DNA of 35,943 bases from UBA1422 sp041752735 (GTDB lineage: Bacteria; Bacillota; Clostridia; Peptostreptococcales; Anaerovoracaceae), in NCBI GenBank assembly GCA_041752735.1, contig JBGSVW010000043.1:1-35943 (forward strand), given 5' to 3'. Below are positions 25,126 through 32,911 of this stretch, one piece after another. The notes beneath the pieces were generated by a model. The model was not told the origin of the DNA. It did no database searches and worked only from the letters and a program-made list of their open reading frames with translations. Position numbers and translations under genes: made by a program. Positions within the stretch are counted from its first letter, which is position 1; each line of letters starts with the position of its first letter.

Positions 25126-25923
25126 TTATCTTGGGAAAAACACAGTGCCTGTTTCTTTGCCGGCAAGGGCGTTCCGAAGGATGTCCGGTTTTTTGCCATT
25201 CAATAGGATTGTTGGGATACCATGTTTGGCGACCATCTTGGCTGCTGATATTTTTGTTACTATGCCTCCTGTGCCAAATGCGCTTCGGCCAGATGTGTCT
25301 ATTTGATCAGTTAAGATATCAATATCATGAATTTCTTCCAACAACATGGCGTTCTTATTCTTTTTGGGGTCTTTATCATAGACGCCATCAATGTCACTGA
25401 GAAGAATCATAACGTCAGCATTCCACAAATTGGTGGTTAGCGCTGCAAGTGTATCATTGTCGCCTATTTTTATTTCTTCAACACTTACAGAGTCATTTTC
25501 ATTGATGACCGGTACCACACCTTCATCCACCAGCGTGAAGAGTGTGTTTCGGATATGCAGCGTTCGCTGGTCATCTGTAAAATCCTGGCCTGTGAGCAAC
25601 ATTTGCCCTACTAGAATTCCGTATTCCGCAAAGAATTCCTTGTACGCCATCATCAGTTCCACCTGTCCGATAGCACACAAAGCTTGCTTATAGTTAATGT
25701 CATTTCTTCGGCTCCATTTGTCAATGGCTCCAACGCCACAAATTCCTGCGCCGGATGAAACAACAATAACCTGCTTCCCTTGGTCCATCATTTCTTTGAC
25801 CTGTCCAACCAGCTGATGCAGGGCCACTTTATTTACGGTACCATCATCCGCTGACAGTACATTGCTGCCTATTTTTAGAACGATTTTACGGCTCTTTGTT
25901 AATAGTTGTTCTATTGCGCTCAT
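25126..25923 (-). CDS. proB: Glutamate 5-kinase, short form without PUA domain
   Basis: ProB phosphorylates glutamate, the committed and proline-inhibited step of proline synthesis. The 265 residues cover the amino-acid-kinase fold only: KIVLKIGSNVLS, VSSGAGICGVG, NENDSV and GTGGIVTKISAA. The ~100-residue PUA domain of E. coli ProB is missing, with the frame ending cleanly, as in some other Gram-positive enzymes. It heads a proB-proC-nudix operon, while proA is on the other strand. Confidence 0.93.
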   Translation of the reverse strand: MSAIEQLLTKSRKIVLKIGSNVLSADDGTVNKVALHQLVGQVKEMMDQGKQVIVVSSGAGICGVGAIDKWSRRNDINYKQALCAIGQVELMMAYKEFFAEYGILVGQMLLTGQDFTDDQRTLHIRNTLFTLVDEGVVPVINENDSVSVEEIKIGDNDTLAALTTNLWNADVMILLSDIDGVYDKDPKKNKNAMLLEEIHDIDILTDQIDTSGRSAFGTGGIVTKISAAKMVAKHGIPTILLNGKKPDILRNALAGKETGTVFFPR

Positions 25924-25977
25924 GGGGGTCCTCTCTTGATTTTATTGATATTTCGATTCGTTTTTTTGCATAGGGCA

Positions 25978-25986
25978 ATTATACCA
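25978..25986 (-). promoter_or_regulatory. Extended -10 promoter of proB-proC-nudix
   Basis: Minus-strand TGG-TATAAT, a perfect -10 with the extended TGn. There is no clear -35. The leader would be about 47 bases. Confidence 0.55.
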
Positions 25987-26049
25987 TCTCCAGGGGCAAA
26001 TTTATATGAAAAATTTCCGTGTATTTTGTGTGTTTATGTGAAATTCCTC

Positions 26050-26171
26050 TTGATTTTTTTGGCACATCTGATAGACTTACGTTGTGGTTATCCCCCTGAT
26101 AACCTCATTAATCTCTAATCCCAATACCCCTTTTGAACAAAATAGACTGCTTTGCAGTCTATTTTGTTTTT
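26050..26171 (+). ncRNA. Candidate small RNA between proB and the YprB-like gene
   Basis: On plus, TTGATT (26050-26055), 16 bases, TAGACT (26072-26077) form a fair promoter. About ten bases later comes the hairpin GGTTATC-CCCCT-GATAACC (26086-26104), and then a perfect 14-pair terminator at 26137-26167. No reading frame is present. The predicted transcript is about 85 bases. The alternative is that the hairpin merely insulates the divergent genes. This is tentative. Confidence 0.3.
26137..26171 (+). terminator. Strong intrinsic terminator with no coding gene before it
   Basis: ACAAAATAGACTGC-TTT-GCAGTCTATTTTGT is a perfect 14-pair stem. On plus it is followed by a TTTTT run at 26167-26172; on minus the tail is not T-rich. 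Nothing protein-coding is transcribed on plus upstream of it. Confidence 0.75.
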
Positions 26172-26199
26172 TGCATCCATGTATGTCATGTGATACAAT
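26171..26199 (+). promoter_or_regulatory. Promoter touching the start codon of the YprB-like gene
   Basis: Plus-strand TTGCAT (26171-26176), 17 bases, TACAAT (26194-26199) with TGA as an extended -10. The first ATG directly abuts the -10 box, and a second ATG at 26206 falls where transcription should begin. Confidence 0.55.
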
Positions 26200-27258
26200 A
26201 TGCCCATGAAAATCATCACTGAAAAAATCCAAGCGCCACAGTTTTCCTCTGCGCCTTTCAACCAGTATTTCAAGAATTTACGGATGGGCGTTTTTGATAT
26301 TGAAACCACCGGATTGTCCCCTGGAAACAGTCATATTATATTGTCAGGGTTCCTAATACCGGAAGCAGATGGCTTGCAATTGACTCAGTACTTCGCTGAA
26401 TCTCTGGAGGACGAAGAAGAGGTGCTCCGTGCCACCAAAGATGTCCTGGACTCCCTGGACGTAGTGGTCACTTACAACGGTAAAAGTTTTGATATCCCCT
26501 TTGTGGATGCACGGGCAAAACGGATTCTTGGTTCAGCAACGGATCAACTTCCCTACCCTTACAATTTAGACCTTTACGCCGTGGTCCGTAAGTTTTCTCC
26601 TCTTCGCCAGTACCTGCCAAACCTGAAACAAAAAACATTGGAGGATTTCCTGGGGCTTTGGGAAAATAGAATGGATGAAATTTCAGGGGCTGAAAGCGCC
26701 TCTATCTATATGGATTATTTAATAAACCGAGATTCGGAAACGGAAGAGAAAATATTGCTGCACAACAGGGATGATGTGATTCAGCTGCATAGACTGCTTC
26801 GGGTCCTGGATAAAACCGAGGTGCATCGTGCAATGTATAATATGGGCTTCCCCGTTCGAACCCAGCGCCACTCATTTCTCGTACAGAACATGATGTTCGG
26901 TGACAATCGGCTAATCATTACCGGACTTCAGCGTCACCAGCCAATCAGCCACACCTGTTTTGACAGCCTGATGGAAAGCTGTGGCCCCGGCGGCACATGT
27001 TCCTGGGACTTTTCATCCTCAAAACGTGAATTTCAAATGGAGTTAACTCCCATGCTAGAGCAACATTTGGCTTTAATCGATTTGCGGGAGTTGGGTCTTT
27101 TGGAAGAAGAATTTGCATTCACTCCCCACTGCCAAAGTGGCTACCTGATACTACGCAAAGAACAAGATATAAATTACGCCGAAACCAATCTGTTGGTTGC
27201 CCGGCTTTTGGAAAGGATTACAGAAACATGGATTTCTCAGTCATCGCAAGAAGAGTAA
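26200..27258 (+). CDS. RNase H-fold exonuclease-like protein (YprB family)
   Basis: A 352-residue protein with a DEDD-type 3'-5' exonuclease core: FDIETTGLSP (first Asp-Glu), YNGKSFDIPF (second Asp) and LLHNRDDVIQL (last Asp). This is the RNase_H_2/YprB domain; the biological substrate is unknown. The C-terminal 130 residues lack a recognisable domain. There is no ribosome binding site. ATG 26200 abuts the predicted -10 and ATG 26206 lies at the expected transcript start, so the mRNA may be leaderless, with MKIITEKI as the true start. The end overlaps proA by 31 bases. Confidence 0.8.
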   Translation: MPMKIITEKIQAPQFSSAPFNQYFKNLRMGVFDIETTGLSPGNSHIILSGFLIPEADGLQLTQYFAESLEDEEEVLRATKDVLDSLDVVVTYNGKSFDIPFVDARAKRILGSATDQLPYPYNLDLYAVVRKFSPLRQYLPNLKQKTLEDFLGLWENRMDEISGAESASIYMDYLINRDSETEEKILLHNRDDVIQLHRLLRVLDKTEVHRAMYNMGFPVRTQRHSFLVQNMMFGDNRLIITGLQRHQPISHTCFDSLMESCGPGGTCSWDFSSSKREFQMELTPMLEQHLALIDLRELGLLEEEFAFTPHCQSGYLILRKEQDINYAETNLLVARLLERITETWISQSSQEE

Positions 27259-28484
27259 AAGAAGATAGTTATGAAATGGCAAACACCTCAGAGTCGCTTA
27301 GAGACCAGGCTCTTGCTTCGGTTGCCACCGCGCTTTCGCAAAGCAAAGAATTAATATTTGCAGCAAATGCCAAAGATTTGGAATGGGCTACGCGTGAAAA
27401 CTTGCCAGGACCCGTTGTGGCACGTCTAAAATTCAACGATGCAAAACTCACGGACACACTTAGTGGAATCCAGAATCTGATTGCGCTACCGGATCCTTTG
27501 TTCCGAACGCTGCTCAAAAGAGAATTAGATGAAGACCTGCTGCTGGAAAAGATCTCTTGCCCCATTGGTGTCATTGGCGTTATCTTTGAGTCCAGACCCG
27601 ATGCCTTGATTCAGATTTCAACATTGTGTATCAAAAGCGGAAATTGTGCCATCCTCAAAGGTGGTAGCGAGGCATCTGAAACCAACCGTATCTTGTTCGA
27701 TATTATTTTTGAAGCCGGCAGGAAAGCAGGATTGCCCGAAGGGTTTGTTACTTTGGTGGAAAGTCGAAGTGAAATTCAGGAGTTGCTCAAATGTCACGAA
27801 TCCATCGACTTAATCATCCCACGAGGTTCTAATGAATTTGTCCAATACATCATGGCCAATTCCAAAATTCCGGTCATGGGTCATGCCGATGGCATATGCC
27901 ATATTTATGTGGATGAATCCGCAGATGCCGATAAAGCAGCCGCCATTATTGTAGATTCCAAAACACAGTATGTGGCCGCCTGCAATACTGTGGAGACATT
28001 GTTGATTCATAAGGATGCTCCTACTGATATATTGGATAGAATCCATCGATTATCTGGCATTCCAATCGAATGCAGAGAGGCTGAATCGGATTCGGATTAC
28101 AAGGAATATCTGGATTATATCCTCACAATAAAAACCGTAGGGTCTTTGGAAGAAGCCATCTCCCATATCAACCGCTACGGTTCACATCATACGGATTGTA
28201 TTGTCACTGAAGATTCGGATGCCGCCAACACCTTTATGAATCTGGTGGACTCAGCCGGAGTCTATCACAACTGTTCCACTCGCTTTGCGGACGGATACCG
28301 TTATGGATTCGGTGCGGAGGTAGGCATCAGTACCGGCAAGCTTCATGCCAGAGGCCCTGTGGGTCTTGAGGGGCTACTAACCTACAAGTACAAACTCCAC
28401 GGCAATGGTCAAATTGTCTCGGATTATGCCAGCGGACTACGAAACTTTCATTTTAGAGACATCGAAGAAGAACCCAACAAATAA
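27228..28484 (+). CDS. proA: Glutamate-5-semialdehyde dehydrogenase
   Basis: ProA reduces glutamyl-5-phosphate to the semialdehyde. The 418-residue length is normal for this aldehyde-dehydrogenase relative. Signatures include VIFESRPDALIQI, ILKGGSEA, PRGSNEFV, the catalytic Cys in YVAACNTVETLLIH, and HHTDCIVTED. The ATG at 27228 lies inside the end of the upstream gene, with AGGA ten bases ahead, so coupling is likely. proB and proC are divergent, an uncommon split of the three pro genes. No terminator is seen before the convergent gene. Confidence 0.95.
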   Translation: MDFSVIARRVKEDSYEMANTSESLRDQALASVATALSQSKELIFAANAKDLEWATRENLPGPVVARLKFNDAKLTDTLSGIQNLIALPDPLFRTLLKRELDEDLLLEKISCPIGVIGVIFESRPDALIQISTLCIKSGNCAILKGGSEASETNRILFDIIFEAGRKAGLPEGFVTLVESRSEIQELLKCHESIDLIIPRGSNEFVQYIMANSKIPVMGHADGICHIYVDESADADKAAAIIVDSKTQYVAACNTVETLLIHKDAPTDILDRIHRLSGIPIECREAESDSDYKEYLDYILTIKTVGSLEEAISHINRYGSHHTDCIVTEDSDAANTFMNLVDSAGVYHNCSTRFADGYRYGFGAEVGISTGKLHARGPVGLEGLLTYKYKLHGNGQIVSDYASGLRNFHFRDIEEEPNK

Positions 28485-28518
28485 TTACAATCACTATAGA
28501 TTTACACGAAACGCCTCA

Positions 28519-29664
28519 TTATCTAAACTTTAGTTCTGAAATGTGGTGTTTTTTCTTGTCTTCGTACATTTGAGCATCAATGGTATTGTAAAATTGCTTC
28601 TCGTTCATACCTGAATCAGGATCATACACCGCATATCCCATGCTTAATCCAAGAGTATATGGTTTCAGGCTCATTTCATTGTAGGCAGCCAACTGCCGTT
28701 TAATCTTATTGACAACTCTAATTAGTGTTTGCTCGTTGGATGTGTCCAAAATAATGCAGAATTCGTCGCCACCGTATCTGGCGACAAAGTCATTGGATCG
28801 AAGAATGCTTCGTAACAAACTGGAAATGGTGACCAGCGCTTCGTCTCCCACAGTGTGGCCGTAGGTATCGTTAATTTCTTTTAGTCCATTGACATCGGCC
28901 ATAATGGCTGAAAATGTGTTGGTGCGAGAACTGTTTGCAATTTTTTTGTGCAGATACCCTTCCAACCGTTTCCGGTTATAGACCCCGGACAGGTAGTCCA
29001 CATTGGTCTCTATGCTCTGGGCAAAGAAAGCAATCATCAGCACGGAGAATATTAATCCCATCAATGCAAACGGGTATCCATAGATTATGGTCTGCATCAA
29101 TGTTCCAATGAACGGGGCCACCGGGAAAATTAGAAACGGGAAATAATGCGTGTGCTGGATTTTATTTTTGTACAACTGCACATAGGCGGTTGATGTTAAA
29201 AGCAAATAGAAGGTGAGTATTGGTCCGATGACGTACAACGGTCCTCTTTGATACATATTCATCGCATCTATGGAATAAAACCACCCGTTGAACTGGGACA
29301 TCATGACCAGTACAAAATTTACAACGTTAACTGTAATCACCGATGCTTTGATGAATTTTGTGGCTTTCCCATCCGGCGAGATATAGTAGTACACGTAATA
29401 CAGCCAAAGGGATGGCAGAACAGGTGCCAGAACAAATAACAAAAAATTGCCAACACTGTTAATGATGGGATAGATGGTTTCTGGATGCCCGTCAAATCTC
29501 CCCATGCTGTCGACTACCATCAAAACGACTCCTAACTTTAACATTGCTAGAAACAATCTGGTATGTTTGGAAGCTTTGTCGCCATTTCTTTCATAATATA
29601 TAACAATCAAAAGAAGGATTGCGACGGAAAATCCATTTATGACGATATTGTCAGATAGTGTCAT
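28519..29664 (-). CDS. Membrane diguanylate cyclase (GGDEF)
   Basis: This 381-residue protein has about seven membrane helices (near 8-24, 38-53, 70-94, 106-123, 143-165, 173-192 and 199-216) followed by a GGDEF domain. The active loop is intact, G298-GDEF-302, and the inhibitory I-site R289-SND-292 sits the standard five residues ahead. It should therefore make c-di-GMP with product inhibition. The helical part is likely a ligand sensor. It stands alone with its own promoter; no EAL or PilZ protein is in the window. c-di-GMP could control the EPS operon, but that is speculation. Confidence 0.92.
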   Translation of the reverse strand: MTLSDNIVINGFSVAILLLIVIYYERNGDKASKHTRLFLAMLKLGVVLMVVDSMGRFDGHPETIYPIINSVGNFLLFVLAPVLPSLWLYYVYYYISPDGKATKFIKASVITVNVVNFVLVMMSQFNGWFYSIDAMNMYQRGPLYVIGPILTFYLLLTSTAYVQLYKNKIQHTHYFPFLIFPVAPFIGTLMQTIIYGYPFALMGLIFSVLMIAFFAQSIETNVDYLSGVYNRKRLEGYLHKKIANSSRTNTFSAIMADVNGLKEINDTYGHTVGDEALVTISSLLRSILRSNDFVARYGGDEFCIILDTSNEQTLIRVVNKIKRQLAAYNEMSLKPYTLGLSMGYAVYDPDSGMNEKQFYNTIDAQMYEDKKKHHISELKFR

Positions 29665-29741
29665 ATTGTTCCTCCATGTTCTAGATACAAATGAATTTTT
29701 CCCTACCCCTTAACGTGATAACTCAGTAAATCACATCGCCT

Positions 29742-29771
29742 AGTATATCATATTCTGCCGTCTGGTTGCAA
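29742..29771 (-). promoter_or_regulatory. Promoter of the GGDEF gene
   Basis: Minus-strand TTGCAA (29766-29771), 18 bases, TATACT (29742-29747) with TGA as an extended -10. The leader is about 70 bases; it does not match the c-di-GMP riboswitch consensus. Confidence 0.5.
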
Positions 29772-29812
29772 GTTTGCAGGGGCCAGAAGTGATAGAAGGT
29801 CATTGATCGCTA

Positions 29813-30790
29813 CTATTTTGCTAAAATACCATACCACGCACTATCACAGATACCGCGGTTGCTCAGGTCAGCCTGTTGATGCGTGCCTTCATAAATCATT
29901 CCGCACTTTTGCATCACTCTGCCAGAGCTTGGATTGTTGGGGTCGTGTCTGGACTCCACCCTATTGAAACCAACCTTGATTAAGAAAAAGTCAATCAGGG
30001 CGGTCAGCGCTTCCGAGGTAAAGCCTCTGTTCCACCAACTTCTACCAATGCAATAACCAATATGTGCCAGATTCAGTGCATCGTCGACCCGAACCGCACC
30101 AATTGAACCAATGGGAATATCAGGGCTTTCTTTTAGTGTAATTGCCCAATGATAATAGTTTTGATTTTCATATAATGATATCCATTCCGCAAGAACCGCT
30201 TCGCTCTCCGCCACACTTAAGTGCGGAGCCCAGGTCAAATATTTTGTCACTTCCAGATCCTTTGCCCAGTTTTCATACATTGCAGTCGCATCCTCAGCTG
30301 TAAACCTTCGTAGAATTAGTCTACTGGTCTCAATGGTTACAGTGCCCAAATGTTGCTGCCTTGCACATTGCATTGGGGTATAACGAATCCCGTCGCTTAA
30401 TAGTTCATCGTCTGTTGCAACAAAGCCGATTTTCTTATATATTTCCACAGCATAAGGCGAAGAATTTACAGTGATGAAAGGTTCCGGGCATTTCCGCCGC
30501 ATGGCCTCTACCAAATTGCGGCCAATCCCCTGTCCATGGAACTCCGTGTCAACAAATAATAGTGATATATGCTTGCCGCCATTTCTTGTCGCTCCCATTC
30601 CAACCAAACGCCCTTCATCGTATGCGCCATACATGGCTAGGGCATCGGTCTTTTCTTTGTTCAAGATAAACTCATTGAAGTTCTTTACCCCTTCCTCATC
30701 ATAGTCCGGGGCTTCAAATGCCATGAAAACTCGAAGTGCCAGATCCAGTGCTTCTTGCTTTTGATGCTGCTGTAAAGTTGTTATTTTCAT
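29813..30790 (-). CDS. Double GNAT acetyltransferase (two fused domains)
   Basis: A 325-residue fusion of two GNAT domains. The first (about 1-145) has the acetyl-CoA loop segment EFHGQGIGRNLV and a YKKIGF motif. The second (about 150-325) resembles RimJ/RimL enzymes: TSRLILRRFTAED, IGYCIGRSWWNRGFTSEAL and RVMQKCGM. Substrates are unknown; RimJ-type domains often acetylate protein N-termini or small amines. It follows the esterase by 12 bases, as a two-gene operon. Confidence 0.85.
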   Translation of the reverse strand: MKITTLQQHQKQEALDLALRVFMAFEAPDYDEEGVKNFNEFILNKEKTDALAMYGAYDEGRLVGMGATRNGGKHISLLFVDTEFHGQGIGRNLVEAMRRKCPEPFITVNSSPYAVEIYKKIGFVATDDELLSDGIRYTPMQCARQQHLGTVTIETSRLILRRFTAEDATAMYENWAKDLEVTKYLTWAPHLSVAESEAVLAEWISLYENQNYYHWAITLKESPDIPIGSIGAVRVDDALNLAHIGYCIGRSWWNRGFTSEALTALIDFFLIKVGFNRVESRHDPNNPSSGRVMQKCGMIYEGTHQQADLSNRGICDSAWYGILAK

Positions 30791-30802
30791 TCTTACTATC
30801 CC

Positions 30803-31765
30803 TTAATCATCATTATTTTTAGTAATATATTCACGAAAGAATTCAATTTGCTCTTTGTTGAATTCTCTGGCCTCTTGCCTCTTAATATTCAGATTAAATA
30901 CATGCCCAAGGGTGATATCACCATGTCCATATTCTTTATACACGTACCGTAAGCCAACATCTTCCATGCGACTTACAAATTCAGGTTTGCTCCTTGCAAC
31001 CATGTCATTTATACTGTTAGCGATAAAAACCGGTGGGAAGTGTTCATTGATATTTGATTGGAAATCCATTTCTTTTTCAAATCGCAAGATGTCTTTGCCT
31101 AGATAGTCCAGCATTACTCCTTTGATGCCTCGGTTCACCATGGCTTCGGTGTTTTTTATGTTGCCATCCAATGCCTTCACTCTTTCAACAGGATGAAACA
31201 CACCACTATTAAGCCCCATAGCTTTGATGGTGATGTCAGGGGTTTCAAAAGGAAATAATGTTGCAAAATCTTCATTGGTGATGATTGCCGCATATTGGCA
31301 GGCAAGTTGAGCTCCTGCGGAATCTCCTACGATAAATAGGTTTTCTAGATCAAGATCATACAAAGCATAGAATTGTTTTAACCATAAGAATAAACTGTTT
31401 ACATCCTCAATGGCCGCAGGGAATTTGTTTTTGGGCGCCAACCGATAGTTGAAGTTAATTACAGCAAATCCATATTGGGCTAGGTGCATACAATAATACT
31501 GGTAGGCTTCCTTATTTCCATAAACCCACCCACCCCCATGTATTGAGACGATAATTGGTAGTGGATTCTCTCTATTTCTGGGAAGATAGATATCTAATAA
31601 CCCTAGATCCTTGTCGTTACTAACTTTATTGGTTTTGTCATAGTTAGTGCCGTAATAATCGACATCGTTAAGCTGAACGATGTCTTTTGGGATCTGAAGC
31701 TTTCTATCCCTTATGGCATCGCCATACTTGAATGACATTTTAACCAATTTAGATGTAATTGACAT
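30803..31765 (-). CDS. Alpha/beta-hydrolase esterase (HSL family)
   Basis: A 320-residue hormone-sensitive-lipase-type esterase. The oxyanion-hole HGGGW is at 76-80 and the nucleophile Ser149 lies in GDSAG. The Asp is likely in NDMVARS and the His in the C-terminal YGHGDITLGH region. No signal peptide is seen, so it should act in the cytoplasm on small acyl esters. A GAGGTG site precedes the ATG. It forms an operon with the GNAT gene. Confidence 0.85.
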   Translation of the reverse strand: MSITSKLVKMSFKYGDAIRDRKLQIPKDIVQLNDVDYYGTNYDKTNKVSNDKDLGLLDIYLPRNRENPLPIIVSIHGGGWVYGNKEAYQYYCMHLAQYGFAVINFNYRLAPKNKFPAAIEDVNSLFLWLKQFYALYDLDLENLFIVGDSAGAQLACQYAAIITNEDFATLFPFETPDITIKAMGLNSGVFHPVERVKALDGNIKNTEAMVNRGIKGVMLDYLGKDILRFEKEMDFQSNINEHFPPVFIANSINDMVARSKPEFVSRMEDVGLRYVYKEYGHGDITLGHVFNLNIKRQEAREFNKEQIEFFREYITKNNDD

Positions 31766-31817
31766 GTCACACCTCTTGATTGAAGCCTTTGGATTCGTAG
31801 GGTTATTTTATATATTA

Positions 31818-31846
31818 ATTTTAACTGAAATTATGGCAACTATCAA
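31818..31846 (-). promoter_or_regulatory. Promoter of the esterase-GNAT operon
   Basis: Minus-strand TTGATA (31841-31846), 17 bases, TAAAAT (31818-31823). It lies between the tRNA-like fragment and the esterase ATG. Confidence 0.6.
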
Positions 31847-31849
31847 GTC

Positions 31850-31910
31850 CGTCCCGTATGGGCGTTTTGCCTTTCACCCCCGTGGGGGTTCAAGTCCCTT
31901 GGATTATTCG
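31850..31910. other. Hairpin-rich fragment with a tRNA T-arm copy
   Basis: Three short palindromes stand in a row: CCCGTATGGG (31853-31862), GGCGTTTTGCC (31861-31871) and ACCCCCGTGGGGGT (31876-31889). They are followed on plus by GTGGGGGTTCAAGTCCCT (31882-31899). This is an exact 18-base inverted copy of the T-arm of the tRNA-Leu at 31959-31976. No complete tRNA can be folded here. It may be the remnant of a tRNA 3' end left by recombination. Confidence 0.45.
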
Positions 31911-31940
31911 CAATAAAAATAGAAGCCTAATGGCTTCTAT
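31911..31940 (-). terminator. Terminator after tRNA-Leu
   Basis: Minus-strand ATAGAAGCC-ATTA-GGCTTCTAT followed by TTTTATTGCG; a nine-pair stem starting seven bases past the tRNA CCA end. Confidence 0.8.
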
Positions 31941-31946
31941 CTTTAT

Positions 31947-32029
31947 TGGTGCGCCTGGAGGGACTTGAACCCCCACTGTCTCCAACTAGAACCTAAATCT
32001 AGCGTGTCTGCCAATTCCACCACAGGCGC
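31947..32029 (-). tRNA. tRNA-Leu (anticodon UAG)
   Basis: An 83-base tRNA including an encoded CCA end. The acceptor stem GCGCCTG/CAGGCGC is perfect. The anticodon stem CTAGA/TCTAG closes the loop TTTAGGT with anticodon TAG. A long variable arm (TTGGAGACA) marks class II, and the T-loop GGTTCAAGTCC is standard. It reads CUN leucine codons. It has its own promoter and terminator. Confidence 0.96.
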
Positions 32030-32112
32030 AGATTAAATGTTTACTAGTACGATGCTTTTGGGTTGGGCTGTCTTTATGATCTAAGCATATTATTGCTGAG
32101 TGCACAAGGGAT

Positions 32113-32141
32113 ATAGTAACGAATTTTTGTCAGAAAGTCAA
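32113..32141 (-). promoter_or_regulatory. tRNA-Leu promoter
   Basis: Minus-strand TTGACT (32136-32141), 17 bases, TACTAT (32113-32118), about 77 bases before the mature tRNA. Confidence 0.65.
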
Positions 32142-32146
32142 GCCTC

Positions 32147-32911
32147 CTATATCTGTTTCTTGTTAAAGATTAGGATTGATGCGGCAGTCAAAAGAAGGAT
32201 TGCTCCGCCACATAGAATAAAGGCGGGGAGAAGGTCATCCAGGCCCTTCTGCGCGGTAATCAGCGCCATGTTATCTGAAGCCAATGAAGCGGGATTGTAC
32301 TTCTGAATATAAGGAATCAAATTTAGTAATGTTAGTAAAACTACAACGCCTCCGGTCAACAATAAGCTTCCATAAACGTTCTTAAACATGGTTCCACCGA
32401 GTATAACCAACACCAGCAGTAGGACACCATATAACCACAAGGCAAAGAAAGCCGCAATCAAGTTTTCATACCCTTCAATTTCGAAATAAAATGCTGTATA
32501 TCCGTAAGAAATGCCCAAACAAAGCAGATAGGCAACTGTCCAGCAGGATACTGCTGAGACCCATTTTGACAGGATAACGGTTGGCCTTTTTAAGCCTTTG
32601 GTCAGCATATTCACTAGAGTTCCTTTAGCAAATTCATTGGCCATAATTCCGCTAAAAATAATAACCACAACAAGCAACCCCATCTGTCCAACATTCTTAA
32701 AGAACTGGGCAAAACTGTCAGCGGCAGTGGACTCTCCCAACCCCATGGCAGCAGGGTCCAATCCGGCCATTTCAATAATCTGCGGCAAGTATTTGGCCGT
32801 AATTGGGCTCAAAAAACCAAAGATCATAAAAACAATCAGTAAAATGAACAACTTGTAGGTTCGGATATATTCTGTGAACTCTTTGCCGGTAAATGCTAAA
32901 AATGACTTCAC
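32147..32911 (-). CDS. ABC-2 type transporter permease
   Basis: A 254-residue membrane protein with about six helices and the ABC-2 pattern: a short cytoplasmic N-terminus (FLAFTGKEFTEYIRTYK), a first helix, a large outer loop and a conserved ANEFAKGTLVNMLTKGLKR coupling segment. It pairs with the ATPase encoded upstream, whose stop overlaps its GTG start by four bases. The substrate is unknown; lipid, peptide or drug export are all possible for this class. Confidence 0.88.
   Translation of the reverse strand: MKSFLAFTGKEFTEYIRTYKLFILLIVFMIFGFLSPITAKYLPQIIEMAGLDPAAMGLGESTAADSFAQFFKNVGQMGLLVVVIIFSGIMANEFAKGTLVNMLTKGLKRPTVILSKWVSAVSCWTVAYLLCLGISYGYTAFYFEIEGYENLIAAFFALWLYGVLLLVLVILGGTMFKNVYGSLLLTGGVVVLLTLLNLIPYIQKYNPASLASDNMALITAQKGLDDLLPAFILCGGAILLLTAASILIFNKKQI

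Noticed and set aside
29665..29812. c-di-GMP riboswitch before the GGDEF gene
   Set aside because: The leader lacks the conserved GEMM core and is too short after the predicted start.
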